The notes under the pieces were generated by a model. The model saw only the letters and a list, made by a program, of their open reading frames with translations, searched no databases and was not told the DNA's origin. Made by a program: the position numbers and the translations under genes. Below, piece by piece: positions 1 to 11,960 of a stretch of 64,000 bases of DNA (position 1 is its first letter; each line of letters starts with the position of its first letter). The stretch comes from Lutjanus erythropterus (taxonomy: Eukaryota; Chordata; Actinopteri; Lutjaniformes; Lutjanidae): positions 5,906,130-5,970,129 of the forward strand of contig CM034607.1 in NCBI GenBank assembly GCA_020091685.1. Direction: 5' to 3'.

Positions 1-590
1 GTTTATAAGCACCTCTGTCTTTTGTTTCTCTTTAAATAGGACACAGCACTGTCCAACTTCTACCTGTGGACATGTTGCTATGGTGTTTGTATGCGCAAAA
101 TACCATGCAAAGCACGTTCATGGACGTCATTCCCAGCTCTGACTTTTGAGACAAACACTGTATTTTCATGCTTTTACATCTGAGTTCCTGCTGTTAAATG
201 CAGAAACTTCAGTACAAAGTTGGTTATTTTGCCCACGAGGACCATTTTTCTAAAGAGCCACTTTGTCACACATTATGTTCCAGGTCTGTGGAAACTTTTT
301 TTCAGAATATAGAGAATGAAAATCCTTGTAACCTTGCACTGCTCTATCATGCAATTACAATTTCCCTGGTTTGTTACTGATTAATGCTTCAGCTAAGATG
401 AACCTCAATGAGCATTTTGATAAAGTAATTGAGTTTAAAGGTGAATATGCTCCCTGAGACAGCTTTGCTCCAGCCTTGTATCTTTTCAGTTTGCAGCTGA
501 TTAATGTTGTATAAGACCATGAAATACAAACAAATCCCCTCACTGCGGCAAAAAGAAAAGTGTCATTAGAATATGCTCTTTAATATAGAG
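1..590. other. No recognisable gene or repeat
   Basis: AT-rich, single-copy-looking sequence. Only short open frames (60-62 codons) occur and none has a recognisable domain or splice context. Nothing else is seen. Confidence 0.6.
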
Positions 591-599
591 CCAATACTG

Positions 600-1030
600 G
601 AGTGAGATAAACACAAACATTTCCTTTGTCATTAAAGGCGAGGCGAGAGCGGAATGTTAATTTACTCCAAATCTATGCAGCGATCAATAAAAAAACTCAA
701 AGGTCAATCAAATTAGCTTGCTCGCTTGAAGCTGCCTCATTCCTCAAACAGATATAAATGCACAGAATCTACATGGGTTCGCCAACTTTCACGACTGCTA
801 TTTAATTAAAAGAAATGCCTCAGCGTGCTACCGTCAATATTTGGTGAGCCGGAGTTCGATGCACGGGGGAACTGACGCCAAAGAAAATTAGATCTCACCT
901 TGAATTAAATATTTTATGCTGTAATGCCCAAAGCTTTATGACCCCAGCAAAAAGCTGTAGGCAGTTTGCATCCATTAACACATTTTATTGGAGGGCTATG
1001 CATATGTATTGTAGAATATGACTGGATTTA
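600..1030. other. Candidate conserved noncoding block
   Basis: This stretch has no repeat hallmarks and a more even base composition than its surroundings. It carries several homeodomain-type cores (TTTAATTAAAAG near 802, TTGAATTAAAT near 900) and AATAAA/CAATAAA runs. Fish developmental enhancers often look like this, but that is only a resemblance; conservation cannot be judged from one sequence. It could equally be neutral unique sequence. Confidence 0.25.
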
Positions 1031-1690
1031 AGGCTGGCACACTCAGACGACTGCTACACAACTTCTGGCATCATTTATGTAGCATGGCGGGGACTTATAA
1101 ATGTTTCATGAACCTTGATCAAGCCTTTGAAGTTCTAATATGATTTGTGTATCTCTGAAGGTCATTCTCAATACTATTGATACTGCATAGATGCTGTAAT
1201 TGTTAGGTTAGAGGAGTCTTTAGCATATTCTGTGCTCTTCCCTTATAATGCAACAGCTAAGAGAAGCACAAGTCTTACACTGCTGGTGTTTAAAGATAAA
1301 TGGGTGCACTGAGACTGTTTGGGAGCTTTTATTTGTACATGAAGGCATTCAGCATTTAGTATAAAGCATGATGTGAGATTTCTTTATAGCACTTTTGTAA
1401 AAACCCTTGTTGAGCTCTTTGAGAGGTTTTAAGTGTCAGAACTTTTAGAGAGGAGAGAAATCAAATACATTATGTTACAATAACTAATAAAAGACAGAGT
1501 AGCACATTCCAGAGGAGGAACAAGAGCACAAGCAGCTCGCTCTTAAAGATACTGTGGAGAACTAAGGCTTTTATATAAAATGTCATACTGATTTACAGCC
1601 TGGAGCTGCTCTGCTGAATGGAACATTGGCTCTCTGGGTTCCTGCGATGTTTATCAGAAACTTTACGTGCAAATGAGTTTCATAATGTAG
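1031..1690. other. No recognisable gene or repeat
   Basis: AT-rich intergenic or intronic sequence with no supported coding frame and no repeat family that I can recognise. Confidence 0.55.
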
Positions 1691-1692
1691 AT

Positions 1693-1850
1693 CAGGGGTG
1701 TCAAACTCATTTTAGTTCAGGGTACCACATACAGCCCAATTTGATCTCAAGTGGGCCAAACCAGTAAAATTAAAGCATAATCTATCGATTATTCTGCCGA
1801 TTAATCGAGTAATCAGATAAGAAATATTGCGTGTTCTGCATTTTTTTCTA
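1693..1850 (+). mobile_element. hAT-like terminal fragment plus ATCGATTA repeat
   Basis: The block opens with CAGGGGTGTCAAACTC, followed by a CCACATACAGCCCAATTTG-type stretch. That is the end of a common fish hAT-like nonautonomous element. The matching opposite end (a reverse GGTGTCAAACTC) was not found downstream, so this is a solo terminus. It runs into a CGATTATTCTGCCGATTAATC stretch near 1787, the start of a second very common fish repeat whose other copies are near 18385 and 52135. No transposase remains. Confidence 0.55.
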
Positions 1851-1934
1851 TTACATTACTTTTGTTTTATTTAAGAAAAATGGTAATATACAAAAGAGAA
1901 GATAAGACAGGTCTATTAAATGAACAACTATAAA

Positions 1935-2420
1935 TTGCTAATGTAAACATACTCAGTAAAGTAACTTTACTTTTAATGTAGATTTACTTTTATTGTATTT
2001 ACTTTACTTTAGCACAAAGGTAAAAGTAAAGGTAGTAATGTTTGCAGAAACCACAAACAGAAGATGGAACTAACTGTTTTAACTGAAACAGTCACCAGAA
2101 TGTTTTGTTCACATGTTGAAATCACAACGTTTTTCTTCTGGAGCAGGACAGACGCTCCCAGACCACCAGAGGACAGAGGACTGGTTTACCAACATGACAC
2201 CTTTTTCTCCTCTTATGTGTTTGCAGGTCTGTATTTAGTAATCAAAAAATACCAACAAGAATACCATTAAAGTACAACAACAGCAATAAAAATGTTGATT
2301 TTTCAAAAAAGGAAACAATAACATGCAAAATATTTCAATTGTAATTAAGTAAAAACACTAATACCACAATGTAAAAATACCTAAGTAAAGAATGTGAGTA
2401 TTTTTTCCATCACAGCAGGT
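1935..2420. repeat. AAGTAAAAGTA-rich dispersed repeat debris
   Basis: Two stretches, about 1950-2040 and 2330-2420, consist of AAGTAAAAGTA/ACTTTACTTT words. The second contains CTAATACCACAATGTAAAAA and ends in TATTTTTTCCATCACAG, the outer end of a well-known fish repeat whose longest copy here lies at 40733-41235. The 68-codon open frame between them is not recognised. Confidence 0.45.
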
Positions 2421-3900
2421 CAGTGATCAGTGTTTCAGTGACTCTCTGTGGATCAGTGAATAGTGTTTTATTTATGGCGGCCCGCCACATTAAAAACTTT
2501 GGCACTACGACATGATTTTCTATTTTTGGAGCTGCGCACCTTTTTCTGTCATGTCCAGAAGGTCACGCTTTATTTGCACAACTCTCGCGAGATTTGTGTT
2601 CGTTATTTCTACTAAAATAATCAAACTCGCGCAATCTTTCGCAGGTCTAGGGTTCCCTTCTAGACACGACCCTCTCTGTCTCTCTGTCAAACTACAGACA
2701 GCAGACTGTCTGTGAACAGCACGATGTTACACTGACTTTACACAGACTTTATTTGTGTGGACATCCAGGTTTGGTTTGTCACCAATTTTGGCATTTTTTA
2801 AAAATCAGTCCGAGAGGAGGACGGTATCAGTGATTGATTAGTGATCAGTCTGCCCTCCTCTCCTCCCTCACCTGTTCACTCTGCTGTGAGAAGATCTGAA
2901 AGTTTCTCACAGAGAAACACAGACTCTCCTGTTTTACGTATAGACCTCTTTATACAGTTGTTTAATTTTATAAGTGCATCTGGTTGGTGTCGATGTCATT
3001 AACCATCACGTTAGTTTCGACTGTTGTAATAAACTCCATCATTAACAACAGTCTCCTTTTATGATTTAGCACAGTAAATGACTTTTGTAGTTGAAAAATG
3101 ACTGAACAAATATTCAGTTTGCAAAAATATCTCTGACTAACATTCTTTTGACTGACAAATTGATTAACTGATCATTTTCCAGCTCTTCCAGAACCAACTA
3201 TTGCAAATAGCTAGCTAGCTTTGTGCATTGTGTGTTTAAAGAGAGACTAAAAGATTTAATTTCTTCATGTTAGTGTGCAGTATAAAGGCAGAACACTTTT
3301 GCTTCCATTGTTGCTCTCAGGCTTCACATATCAAGGTGCTGATTATACAGTATGATTATAGGCTTTGAACTGGTCCCAATAATTAACTCTAATTACAGAA
3401 AAATGCATATCTGTAGCTCTGTATTAAATAGCCATAGTTGAATGCCCAATAAATGCCCTTTTTCCCTCAAGATAAAAAAAAAAAGTCATGTCAATTGCAT
3501 TTATATTCATGATTCCAAAATAATTATGAAGGTAAAATCAACACCTCTGTAAAATAGAGAAAACTGAAAATTGGGCATTATCAGCAGTGAAGTTCCTGGC
3601 GACTAACTTCCTTTCAGTTAAATGCAAATATTAATTCAGACTAATCGATTAGTCTAATGGTAAGAGAACACTGGAGAAGCAGTTAAAATAAAGCACAGTT
3701 TATTAATTCATAATGTTAAACACTGTCCAAAAAAATACTGTGTATTAAGAGCCATTTCAAGCCGTTAATCAGTCTACAATCAGAAAATCGTATTTTAAAT
3801 GCCAGTGAAGTGTGTGGGCAAAATTTATTTTCATTTTCTACACTGCCAATTCGCACTGGTTTTACAAGCTGTCATTTAACTGACTTTGCTGATAACAACA
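2421..3900. other. No supported gene; degenerate repeat debris
   Basis: The block contains CG dinucleotides around 2530-2660 and repeat-like A/T words, including AATTGATTAACTGATCATTTT near 3158 and CTAATCGATTAGTCTAATGG near 3641. I cannot assign a family with confidence. No coding frame with a domain was found. Confidence 0.4.
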
Positions 3901-3904
3901 TCCA

Positions 3905-4020
3905 GGTTTGGGTGGGCCATCAGGGCGTACATGCTGGGCTGTCATCTGATGGGGCCGCAGCCCCAACTAGTGGCGGATGAAATAAAACCGGGAGCTAGCG
4001 TAGGTTGGCTAGTACCGGAG
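3905..4020 (+). repeat. Short GC-richer dispersed repeat fragment
   Basis: GGTGGGCCATCAGGGCG, GCTGTCATCTGATGGGGCCG and neighbouring words resemble 24590-24770, which has GCCCATCTGATGGGGCTG and GGGCTGGTCCACC. This suggests two diverged copies of one dispersed family. It abuts the broken 3' side of the LINE fragment. Confidence 0.35.
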
Positions 4021-4027
4021 TAAAATG

Positions 4028-4778
4028 TCAAAATTTTTTTGTGCCTGTTGTTGGAGACGATGGAGGGAGCTCAGGATGAAGCTGATAGAGGCAAGACTGG
4101 ACCACACTTTTAACATGAGCCTCAAAACCAAGGTCTGCATCAAAAATTACGCCAAGACTTTTTGCTGTCTGCTTAACATTTTGATTGAGAGAGACAAGTT
4201 TACTGAGAGGTAGGCTCGTGGGATGTATTCGACCTACTATTAAGACCTCTGATTTATCATCATTAAGTTTTGGGACATCCAACATTTTATAGCATTGAGG
4301 CAAGCATGAAGATTATCTAAAGCACTGGTGTTAGCCGATTGTAGGGGGACGTATAACTGTGTATCATCTGCATAACAGTGATAGGAGATACCATGGTTTT
4401 GAATGATCTGGCTCAGAGGGAGCATATAGAAAACAGCAGATGGCCAAGGATGGACCCTTGCGCAACACCACAGTTAATCTGAGTGACAGAGGAACATACA
4501 TTTGATACCATGACTGAACTGGTTCTATTAGAAAGATGAGAGTGCAGCAGTTGAAGGGCAGTTCCCTTAATACCAACCCAAGCTTCTAAATGGTGCAAAA
4601 GGATGGCATGATCAATTGTATCAAATGCGGCACAAAAATCTAAAGGCACAAGGACAGAGCAGTCACCTTTGTCTGCTGTTAAAAGTAGATCATTACAGAC
4701 CTTCACCAAGGCTGTCTCTGTGCTGTGGCGAGCTTTAAAACCAGACTGAAAACTGCTAAAAATATTGTTGTTATGCAT
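4028..4778 (-). pseudogene. LINE reverse transcriptase, broken
   Basis: The reverse transcriptase would copy LINE RNA at a nicked target. Visible motifs on the minus strand are STETALVKV, the first catalytic aspartate in LDFCAAFDTIDHA, GVAQGSILGHLLF, and the catalytic YADDTQLYVPL (YADD at about 4363-4374). A frame change near 4425 separates GHLLF from the LPLSQII/YADD segment. A further change near 4240-4303 leads into KLNDDKSEVLIVG and SLGVIFDADLGFEAH. The catalytic aspartates survive although the frame does not. The L2 assignment rests on the wording of these motifs and is fairly secure at clade level. Confidence 0.85.
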
Positions 4779-4786
4779 AAATTAGA

Positions 4787-5497
4787 TTAATTGGGCTGAG
4801 ATTTAGAAATGGGTCTATAATTGTCCAGTACTAGCGGGTCCAAGCTTGGTTTTTTCAGTGGTGGTTGAATTATTGCATGTTTAAGACTGTTAGGAAAGTT
4901 GCCAGAGGTCAGAGAGCAGTTAATAATTTGCACAATAAGAGGAGCAATGGTGGGGAGGAACTGCTTTAAATACTTAGTTGGTAAACAGTCTAAAACACAA
5001 GTGGAGGAGTTCATTTGACTAATTAATTTACTGAGCTCTGTGATATCAGTAGAGTCAAACTGGGTGAGGGAGGCAGGATTATTATAGGCGATGGCTAGAT
5101 GCTGTGAACTTGGTACAATCTTGGACCGAATACCTATTATCTTACTGGTGAAATGCGAAGCAAATTTCTCTACCCAAGCATTTCCAGATTCGAAATCTAT
5201 GACACTGAATAATATTTTGGGGTTATGAGAGTTTTTTGATATTATTTCAGAGAAATAAGCTGATCTTGCATCTTTCACTGCTGACTGATAGCCTATCATG
5301 AGTTCTTTTAAGGTGGTAAGAATGACAGGTGATTTAGTTTGTTTCCATTTACGGGTATGATCATTGAGCCAAGGGAGAGTTCTTGATTTTGGCTTTCTAT
5401 TTTTCCGAGGAGCAATGAGGTCCAAAATAGAAAGACAGTGGTTGTTAAACAAAGATAATAGTTCATCTGAAGATTGTGAGAGAGTATTCATACCCAA
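4787..5497 (-). pseudogene. LINE ORF2 linker/N-terminal RT part, broken
   Basis: A 236-codon open stretch on the minus strand lies between the endonuclease remnant and the RT palm. Recognisable pieces are KFASHFTSKI, DCLPTKYLKQFLP, IQPPLKKPSLDPLVLDNYRPIS. The frame ends just after NYRPIS, where functional copies continue into the RT fingers, so a deletion or frameshift lies near 4785. Upstream, an in-frame stop (about 5500) separates it from the SDHK endonuclease tail. Confidence 0.8.
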
Positions 5498-5628
5498 TTA
5501 ATTATAGAAAATGTCCCTAAATTTGTCAGCAGAATCAGCAGTAAAAATGCGTGATCGTGTTGAGGGTTGAGGTTTAGGAGACAACAAAGAAGGTAGAGGA
5601 GCATTAAAAATGACGGTTTTGTGGTCTG

Positions 5629-5660
5629 ATATAAAAATAATAATAATAATAATAATGATA
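5629..5660. repeat. (AAT)n microsatellite
   Basis: Short run of AAT/TAA units directly at the truncated 5' end of the LINE fragment. Confidence 0.8.
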
Positions 5661-6780
5661 TAATCACACATCCCTAATTATCACTCAACTACAAAGTAAA
5701 TGTTCAATTTTGACAACAGCACAAATAAAAGCTAAAAATGTCAAATAAAAAGAGTTGAAGCATCAGTTTCATATAGTATTCAGTAAAAGCTGAGGTAGTG
5801 ATGTCTGTAAAAAGAATGTTTAAAAAGGACCACCGAGCCTGTTTCCATAATGTGTCCAGATAAAGCTCATGTCCACAGTTTAGAGACATAAAAGACAGGC
5901 TTGACATACCATATGTAACATTAACCACTTTTGGTACATTTAAAAGGCCTGTGAGAGAGTGTGAGGTATAAAGGAGCAGGCACTCTGATGTATCAGATCC
6001 TCTGGCCCATAACCATCCATTCAGACTTTTAAAAGCCATAAAAATTATACCGCTGGTCTTTTGAGGAAACCTAGAAGCATTTTGTCATTGATTTCAAAAA
6101 GTGGCTCCTGCGACATTCATCGCGGTGACATCCATTTTAACTTGTTTATGTGAAAACTGAGGCTGTGTCTGGACAGCCAGTGAATGAGCCGCTGGTGCAA
6201 AACGATCCCTCCTGCACTATTTCGACAACACTGACCAAATAATTGGATACCTTAGATAAATGCTGCTGTCCAAGCTCTTTAACTTTGATATTGGGCATGA
6301 AGGTTCAGTGATATATGTTGGATGCACTGATGAACCCCAGAAGATTATCCCCTGACTCTAAGTTCCCCTCCGCTCCATGATGCTATTTAGCCTCTTTCAG
6401 CTAATTGTTTTGGTTAAATGGTCATTTTGGTTTAATTTCACCACTCTCATCAGTGTCTTTGAAAGCCACAGGAGGCAGCTCTTTTCAACTGAAAACCCAC
6501 AATAAGTAAACTGCCCAGCAGCAAACAGCAGACCAATTAACATGGTGGTACATTGAACAGCTACACAGCCAGATGTTTTTCTCAGGATTTGGTGGAGACC
6601 AAAAACAGAAGTGAAAGGAGAGTGAATATTGGACTTGACTTTGCCCCGCGGCCAGAAACACAACACCAAATGAATGGTAATGTTGCTCCAGGCCTTCTGA
6701 ATGTGTAAATAAGCAACTGCTTGTTAACACTTTCACCATATCAACATGATAAGCTGACAGTATTATCTCAGTGTTGTGTT
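5661..6780. other. No recognisable gene
   Basis: Open frames of 90-111 codons exist on the minus strand (5704-6039, 6397-6669, 6485-6805). None has a recognisable domain, and two overlap in different frames. I treat them as chance frames. No repeat family was recognised. Confidence 0.5.
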
Positions 6781-6784
6781 TTAC

Positions 6785-7045
6785 AGCATGTTCTGCTGCT
6801 TGCAAAGGGCCAAAATCAGCAGATGCAGGTTTAATTTATACGGTCCACTTATTAGTTATATTTCTGCAACCGCATCTCACAGTCCTCATCATTGAAAGGA
6901 CTTTGGTTAGTTGTCAGATATATGGATTGTATATGAGTAATTGCATATAGGTCATCTGTACAAGCAGCTCATTACGACCCATATATATGCTAATTGTTAG
7001 GCAGCGACCTCTAGTGGCCATGGTGATTTTGGACGGAGACGTATA
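6785..7045 (+). repeat. Dispersed repeat family A, copy 1
   Basis: It begins with GTTCTGCTGCTTGCAAAGGGC and includes GTCAGATATATGGATTGTAT, GCAGCTCATTACGACCC and GCAGCGACCTCTAGTGGCC. The first half recurs at 9748-9905 and the last ~80 bp recur in reverse complement at about 47440-47530. No coding capacity was found. It may be a SINE or a nonautonomous DNA element; the ends are not clear. Confidence 0.6.
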
Positions 7046-7084
7046 AAAAGCAAGAAAGTCTGCGAATGGACAAGGTCGGGGTGG

Positions 7085-7265
7085 GTGGTTGGATCAAACA
7101 AAAGCAGTGCTTTTAACCAGCAGGCTCGATTTTGTTCCCCATGTGAAATGAACAAAAACTCAAATCCCATCCTAAAACTTAAAATGACTTACCGTAAGTC
7201 TTACGTTACGTTACATATGTCACTTTGATCTGTCATGGGACACAAATCCTGGTCTCCTGGGTGTT
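7085..7265 (+). repeat. Repeat fragment with GGGACACAAA...CCTGGTCTCC
   Basis: Words such as CCCCATGTGAAA, GTTACGTTACATATGTCAC and GGGACACAAATCCTGGTC resemble the blocks at 20160-20420 and 46565-46900, which carry GTCCCATGTGAAAAC and CATGGGACACGAAC. I infer a shared dispersed family, much diverged here. Confidence 0.4.
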
Positions 7266-7430
7266 CTGACTGATCTAATGTTTCTGCTATGCTTATTTTA
7301 TGTACTATGTTGCTTTGCTAGCATCTTTGATAAACCACCCAACCACCAGTCAGACTAACTGCTAGTTTCTGATAAACTCAAGATATTCTTCAGTCTGTGA
7401 CACAAAAGGAAAATGTCCATCCTAATGTTC

Positions 7431-8018
7431 AAGGGATAGTTCACCAAAAAATGTAAATTCAGTCATTATCTACTCACCCTCATGCCGATTGAAGGTCGGG
7501 TTTAGTTTCTTAGTCCACAAAACACTGCTGGAGTTTTACAGGAAAACAGTGTTGTTGCAGAATCTCCCAAACATTGGTGACCAGTTTTCAAATGTAAAAA
7601 AACCCAACAGAATAAAAATATAAAATGCTTCCGTACTGCTTGTCTGGTGTAATCTAAGTCTCCTAAAACCCCAGCATGCCAAGTTGACTAAAGAAATGTT
7701 ATGTACACTATGTTTTTAGCCTGAATCTTCACTGTAGATCCTTAGCTTGGAGCCACATTCATGTGATCACGCACACTGTCTGAACTGTGTGTGTGTGTTG
7801 TGACGGTATGCAAGTGGCATGTTGGGATTTGAGGAGACTTGGATTATGCCTGACAAGCAATATGGAGGCATTTGCTGTTTTTCCATTTTTTTCCATTTAA
7901 AAACTGGTCACCATTCACTCCCATTTTTCGGGAGATTCTGCAACTCTGTTTTCCTCTGAAACTCCAGCAGTGTTTTGCAGACCGACAAAATAAATGCAAC
8001 CTTCAATGGGCATGAAGA
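7431..8018. mobile_element. Palindromic (foldback) DNA element, right end lost
   Basis: The left arm starts AAGGGATAGTTCACC and continues through TCATTATCTACTCACCCTCA, CTGCTGGAGTTTTACAGG and a centre near 7690-7800. The right arm repeats these words in reverse complement: GAGACTTGGATTATGCCTGAC, CAAGCAATATGGAGGCATT, AAACTCCAGCAGTGTTTTG. It stops at CCTTCAATGGGCATGAAG without the outer GGTGAACTATCCCTT. The intact relative is at 28198-28579. It is nonautonomous, with no protein. The superfamily is left open. Confidence 0.75.
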
Positions 8019-8289
8019 AAGGAAGTGTTGTTATTAATGTCATATAAAAGCATAAAACCATTTCAGATGGAGATATCTAAAATCTGAAATAACATCATGT
8101 AGAAAAGAAAACATTCAACATGTTACTGCCATTAAATTGTATCACGTGATGAATATATTGTAAACAAACATTGTGATTGGTTCTGAACATGTCCACCATT
8201 AGTCAGATTAAAAACAGATATACCTTCAAGAAGTCACTAAGAGTAAAATTTTGTTATGGCACTTCTAGAATCTTTTGTTAATTTTATTT

Positions 8290-8555
8290 ATTTGTCATGG
8301 TGGGCTTGTGACAATCGAGTTTTTGTTTCCAACATAGTTAACTGTGAGATCTCACTTTATGTGTAGAGTCATTTTGCTTATTTTCGGCTCTTAATTTTGG
8401 TCTGATATTGAATTTTATTGTCTCGCTGATACTGTGTGATTTTAAATTGTTGTGTTTTCATTGTTGTTTTTGTGTGGACCCCAGGAAGACTAACAACCAC
8501 TTTTTAGAAGCTAATGGGGATCCAAATAAAGAATAGAGAATAAAGAATAAAGGCT
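8290..8555 (+). repeat. LINE-like 3' tail
   Basis: The end of this block reads GTGTGGACCCCAGGAAGA, then GCTAATGGGGATCCAAATAAAG, then a short tandem tail of AATAGAG/AATAAAG units. Such a conserved end plus a simple-repeat tail is typical of 3' ends of non-LTR retroelements in fish. No reverse-transcriptase sequence precedes it, so it would be a strongly 5'-truncated insertion. Confidence 0.55.
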
Positions 8556-9174
8556 CTACGTGAGAAACAAGAGTAAAGAGAAATGGACTTGCTTGCAGTT
8601 GTGGAAGCTCTGGTTGAACTTGTGAAAGCCGTCCTTGCAGACATTTTTCAGTGGTGATGTGTGTGTGTCAGTGTCAAGTGATTAAGTGCAGTTCTTTTTA
8701 AGTTTGACACCGAGTGAACCTGCTTATTTAAAAGCTTTAAATTTATAACAAAGAAAAATAATAATAAACAATAAATGAAAAATAATAAATAAGTTTGCCA
8801 GAGTTTTAAAGAAGTTATTTATTCATTCACTCATTTGCTCAAGCTGTGAAGACAAAAAAAATGTTACTTTCTGCTGTTTATAATTTATACTTCTCTAGTT
8901 TCTTTGTTTCCTACTTCATCTTATAACTTTAACATTTTTCTACTTCATGTCCACTTTCTGACTTTGAATGCCAATGAGCAGATGAAGCTTGTAAATGAAA
9001 TGGACATCCTGTGAATAAGAAAATGTTTAAAGGAGCAGCTGATTAGTAGTTTATATCAACATCAATGTTGAACAGTTACTGACTGTCTTTTCAGATATGA
9101 TTATTGTGGCGTTTTTGCCTTTTTTGCTTCGTAGTACAGCTGAAAACAGGAAAAGGAGGATGACATGAAGTCGG

Positions 9175-9255
9175 TCTCAAGCTGGAATTGAATCTATTCC
9201 ATTGTAGAGGTTTTAGTACACGTAGCGGACGCTCTACCAAGTAAACTGTAGGGAT
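9175..9255 (-). repeat. Possible tRNA-like repeat remnant
   Basis: On the minus strand CTTGGTAGAGCGTCCGC is followed about 30 bp later by GATTCAATTCCAGC, similar to the A- and B-box regions of a tRNA-derived repeat. The boxes are imperfect and the assignment is weak. Confidence 0.25.
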
Positions 9256-9747
9256 AGAGCAACTTGTCCCAGAATCCCATTAATTTCCCATTTACTATGT
9301 CTTTGGTTTCTTGCCAAGATACTTCCTTTGCTTTGTTAATTGTGGTAATTTTGGCCTTTTTGAATGATGAACCCCTTTGTATTCTTTATCTAGTTTGATC
9401 TTCAGAGTTTGTTCAGCAGCCGAGAAGAAAACCGCTCTCGTTTTCTCCTCTTTTTGTGACCTCATATCCTCTTTTTGACAATCAGCCATCCCTGGCTGCC
9501 TCTGCTCTCCGTGCACGCTCACAATGCGAGCTTGTTTTAGCCTGGCTTGACTAAGCGTTGACTACACCAGGCTGAATCGTCTTAGTGGAACGGCTTGAGC
9601 CTTGAGTGGAAGTTGAAGTTAATTCAGGCCAGGCTTTTTCACCGAATCGCAGACTTAGTTATCATGCTTGATGGAACACACCCCCAGGCTTTGTCTTTTG
9701 ATGCCAAATTTTATTTTCATGGCTGAAACTTATGTCACTTTTTTAGC

Positions 9748-9905
9748 CACATAGTTCTGCTGCCTGCAAGAGGCCAAAATGGGTTGATGCAGCTTTAATT
9801 TAAGGTTTATTTCCCCACAGCTTTCAACAGCATGTCTGTCAGGTATATAGATTCTGTATGGTTACTTGATATGACATGATCCATGCTTTGGTCATGTGAT
9901 GACAA
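9748..9905 (+). repeat. Dispersed repeat family A, copy 2
   Basis: It contains GTTCTGCTGCCTGCAAGAGGCC, GATGCAGCTTTAATTTAAGG and GTCAGGTATATAGATTCTGT, matching 6785-6940 with scattered differences. It lacks the CTCATTACGACCC part present in copy 1. Confidence 0.55.
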
Positions 9906-10639
9906 ACTCCATACAGTTATGTGGTTGAAGACTTCAGACAAAAGGGCTAGAAGTGATTTTTTTCTGTCTGCTGTTTTGCTAAGTAGCCCATGAAATATCA
10001 AAAATATCTTAACTTAAGTTTTGAAGGTTCTTTTAACAATGAAGGAATGGCAGAAACAAATTATCTGGCAGCTAACAAAAGATTTAATAAAATTCCACTG
10101 CAGACATGAACTGGCAATTTGCACAAGTTTGTAGTGACACTTTGTATTTCAGAAAGCTCTCACAGCATCCCAAACAACATGCTACATTTTGTTTTTTTCT
10201 TATCTACCCCCGAAGCAGCAACCTTCATTTTTATTTTGTTTTTGTTCTGACACTCGAGACACAGCGTGGCAAGTCATCACTGCTGGACCGAGGAGGCATT
10301 TGTAACTTTTCACTCGTTATGGATGAACAAGATCAGAGAAAACAAATGAAGCAGCCACGGTTTGTCGAACACTGCCATGCCGCAAAGACAATTCAGGTGA
10401 CAGAGGAGATATGAGAGGGCTTCACGCCGTGTCAGCTGGACTTTGGTGGCTGCTGCGGATTTACAACAGCAGCGTCTCGGAGAAAAAACACAAATGCAGA
10501 ACACAAGAAAGACATTTACATATTTACATATCACCCAGTCTTGAGAAGTGCGACAAATCCTGCCAAAAAATCCTTCAAAAATGATTAACTGTGACACTAA
10601 TTTCAATTTTTGGGTGAATTTTTTTTTCTCTAAAGTCCA

Positions 10640-10750
10640 TGCAAAGGAAAAAGGGAAAGGTTTTTCTTCTAAACACATTATACATGTTAGAAAATAGCTG
10701 CTGAAAACATGTGAAAGCACTGAGAACTACAGAATGTAATCCTGAATCGT
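10640..10750 (+). repeat. Repeat B, copy 1 (pairs with 17830-17945)
   Basis: AAAGGAAAAAGGGAAAGG, ACATGTTAGAAAATAGCTGC and ACATGTGAAAGCACTGAG recur in the same order and orientation at 17830-17945. The preceding TTTCAATTTTTGGGTGAA resembles the inner end of the palindromic elements, so this may be the flank of such an element. The 136-codon minus-strand frame crossing it is not recognised. Confidence 0.55.
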
Positions 10751-11159
10751 GGTGTTAAACTGTTGCTCATGACTTCTGTGTTCAGGATTTTTTGAGCGGA
10801 TCTGAAACATGGCTTGGTGACATGACGGCCTCCTGACAATATATAAGCCCCTCAAACTGACACATGAATGACACCCCCTCCCCCACATCAGCCCAGCAGT
10901 TCACTTCAGCTCACTTCAATTCCAACAACAGAATTTCCTGTCACCGTCCTCTGGCTCTGGTGGTTCAAACATGTCTGGACATGTCCAATAAAGCGTCAAG
11001 ACAAAGCGTCCATGTATCTCCAGGCTGTAGTGGTGTTTGACACTGAGACAGAGGAGTGGACACACCCCCAGTGTTTCAGAGCACAGAAAACAGTTTTATG
11101 ATTTTGAGACCTCTTTTACATGTTTTAGACATTTATTGTTTCTTTACAAGGTTTTTAAG

Positions 11160-11960
11160 GGTTTTTATATATGAGATATACGTACTTTATGAAATGTTTC
11201 AGTTTGCTTTAATGTTTGTAATTTCTAAACTTGCTCTGTGCCTGACAAGAATTCACAACTTCATACAATTTAAAAATGTGTTAAAAGCTTTCAGAAACTG
11301 AAACTAAAAATACCTACTGATAACAGATATAACAATGTGCTATTATAATCTTTGTTTTAAAAATCGATTTTTTCATTAAAATGTTGGCCCTATGAAATTG
11401 TATTCCAGATTTCCTGGGAAAAAAACATCATTTAATCAGGCATGGAAAGCTTTAGCTATACCCTATGGACCCCTGTCTCACTCCCTAGTTTAAAAAGGAC
11501 AGGGATACTGCTCAAACACCAGTAAACTTTGTATTTTTCACCAAATTCATTAAATAATATTGCTATCAGATGTATCTCAACCATAACATGTCAACTCTGT
11601 AGTCCTTCTAAATCAAAGCTAAATAAGAATTATGGTTTAAAAATGTGTATTTTGATTAACATTAAGAGAACTCTGAGACACTTTAAAAAATAAAATGGTT
11701 GCTCACTACAACTCTGCTGTGAAATGAAAACAATGTAATATTTTGTCAACTCTGTAAGACAGTAATTCCATCAGATTTTACCATCTGACAGAGTTGATGT
11801 CTACATTAAATACAAAATTGAATAACTGTGGTTGGCCTGTAACAAGGTTATAGCCAAGAGCTTGATCTTTTAAAATACATTTTACAACATAACTGAAGAG
11901 TAAAAATCAAAACGCCCTCATCAACATATTTTTGTCCCAATTCTCCAGAATGAGTGACAC
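11160..11960 (+). repeat. Dispersed repeat family C, copy 1
   Basis: An 0.8-kb noncoding repeat whose words recur at 50222-50890 (same strand) and 44800-45295 (opposite strand). Examples are TAATTTCTAAACTTGC, AATACCTACTGA, GCTATACCCTATGGACCCC, ATTCATTAAATAATATTGCT and GCCAAGAGCTTGATCTTTTAA. This is the longest of the three. The copies differ by many substitutions and small gaps, so the family is old. No terminal repeats or coding frame were seen; the family is unknown to me. Confidence 0.75.

Larger units (their letters stand above)
4028..5630 (-). mobile_element. L2-clade LINE fragment
   Basis: Read on the minus strand, the order is: the end of an APE-type endonuclease (5488-5630, beginning SDHKTVIFNAPLP), a linker (4787-5497), and the reverse transcriptase core (4240-4778). 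The 5' part of the endonuclease is missing; the copy starts at an AAT microsatellite. The 3' side is also gone: the post-RT C-terminal region and the 3' tail are not present below about 4028. Fish L2 copies usually keep their 3' end, so this loss implies a later deletion or rearrangement. At least three frame breaks separate the conserved blocks, so the copy is dead. Confidence 0.85.

Noticed and set aside
10310-10720. 136-codon minus-strand frame
   Set aside because: No domain, crosses a dispersed repeat, and a plus-strand frame overlaps it.
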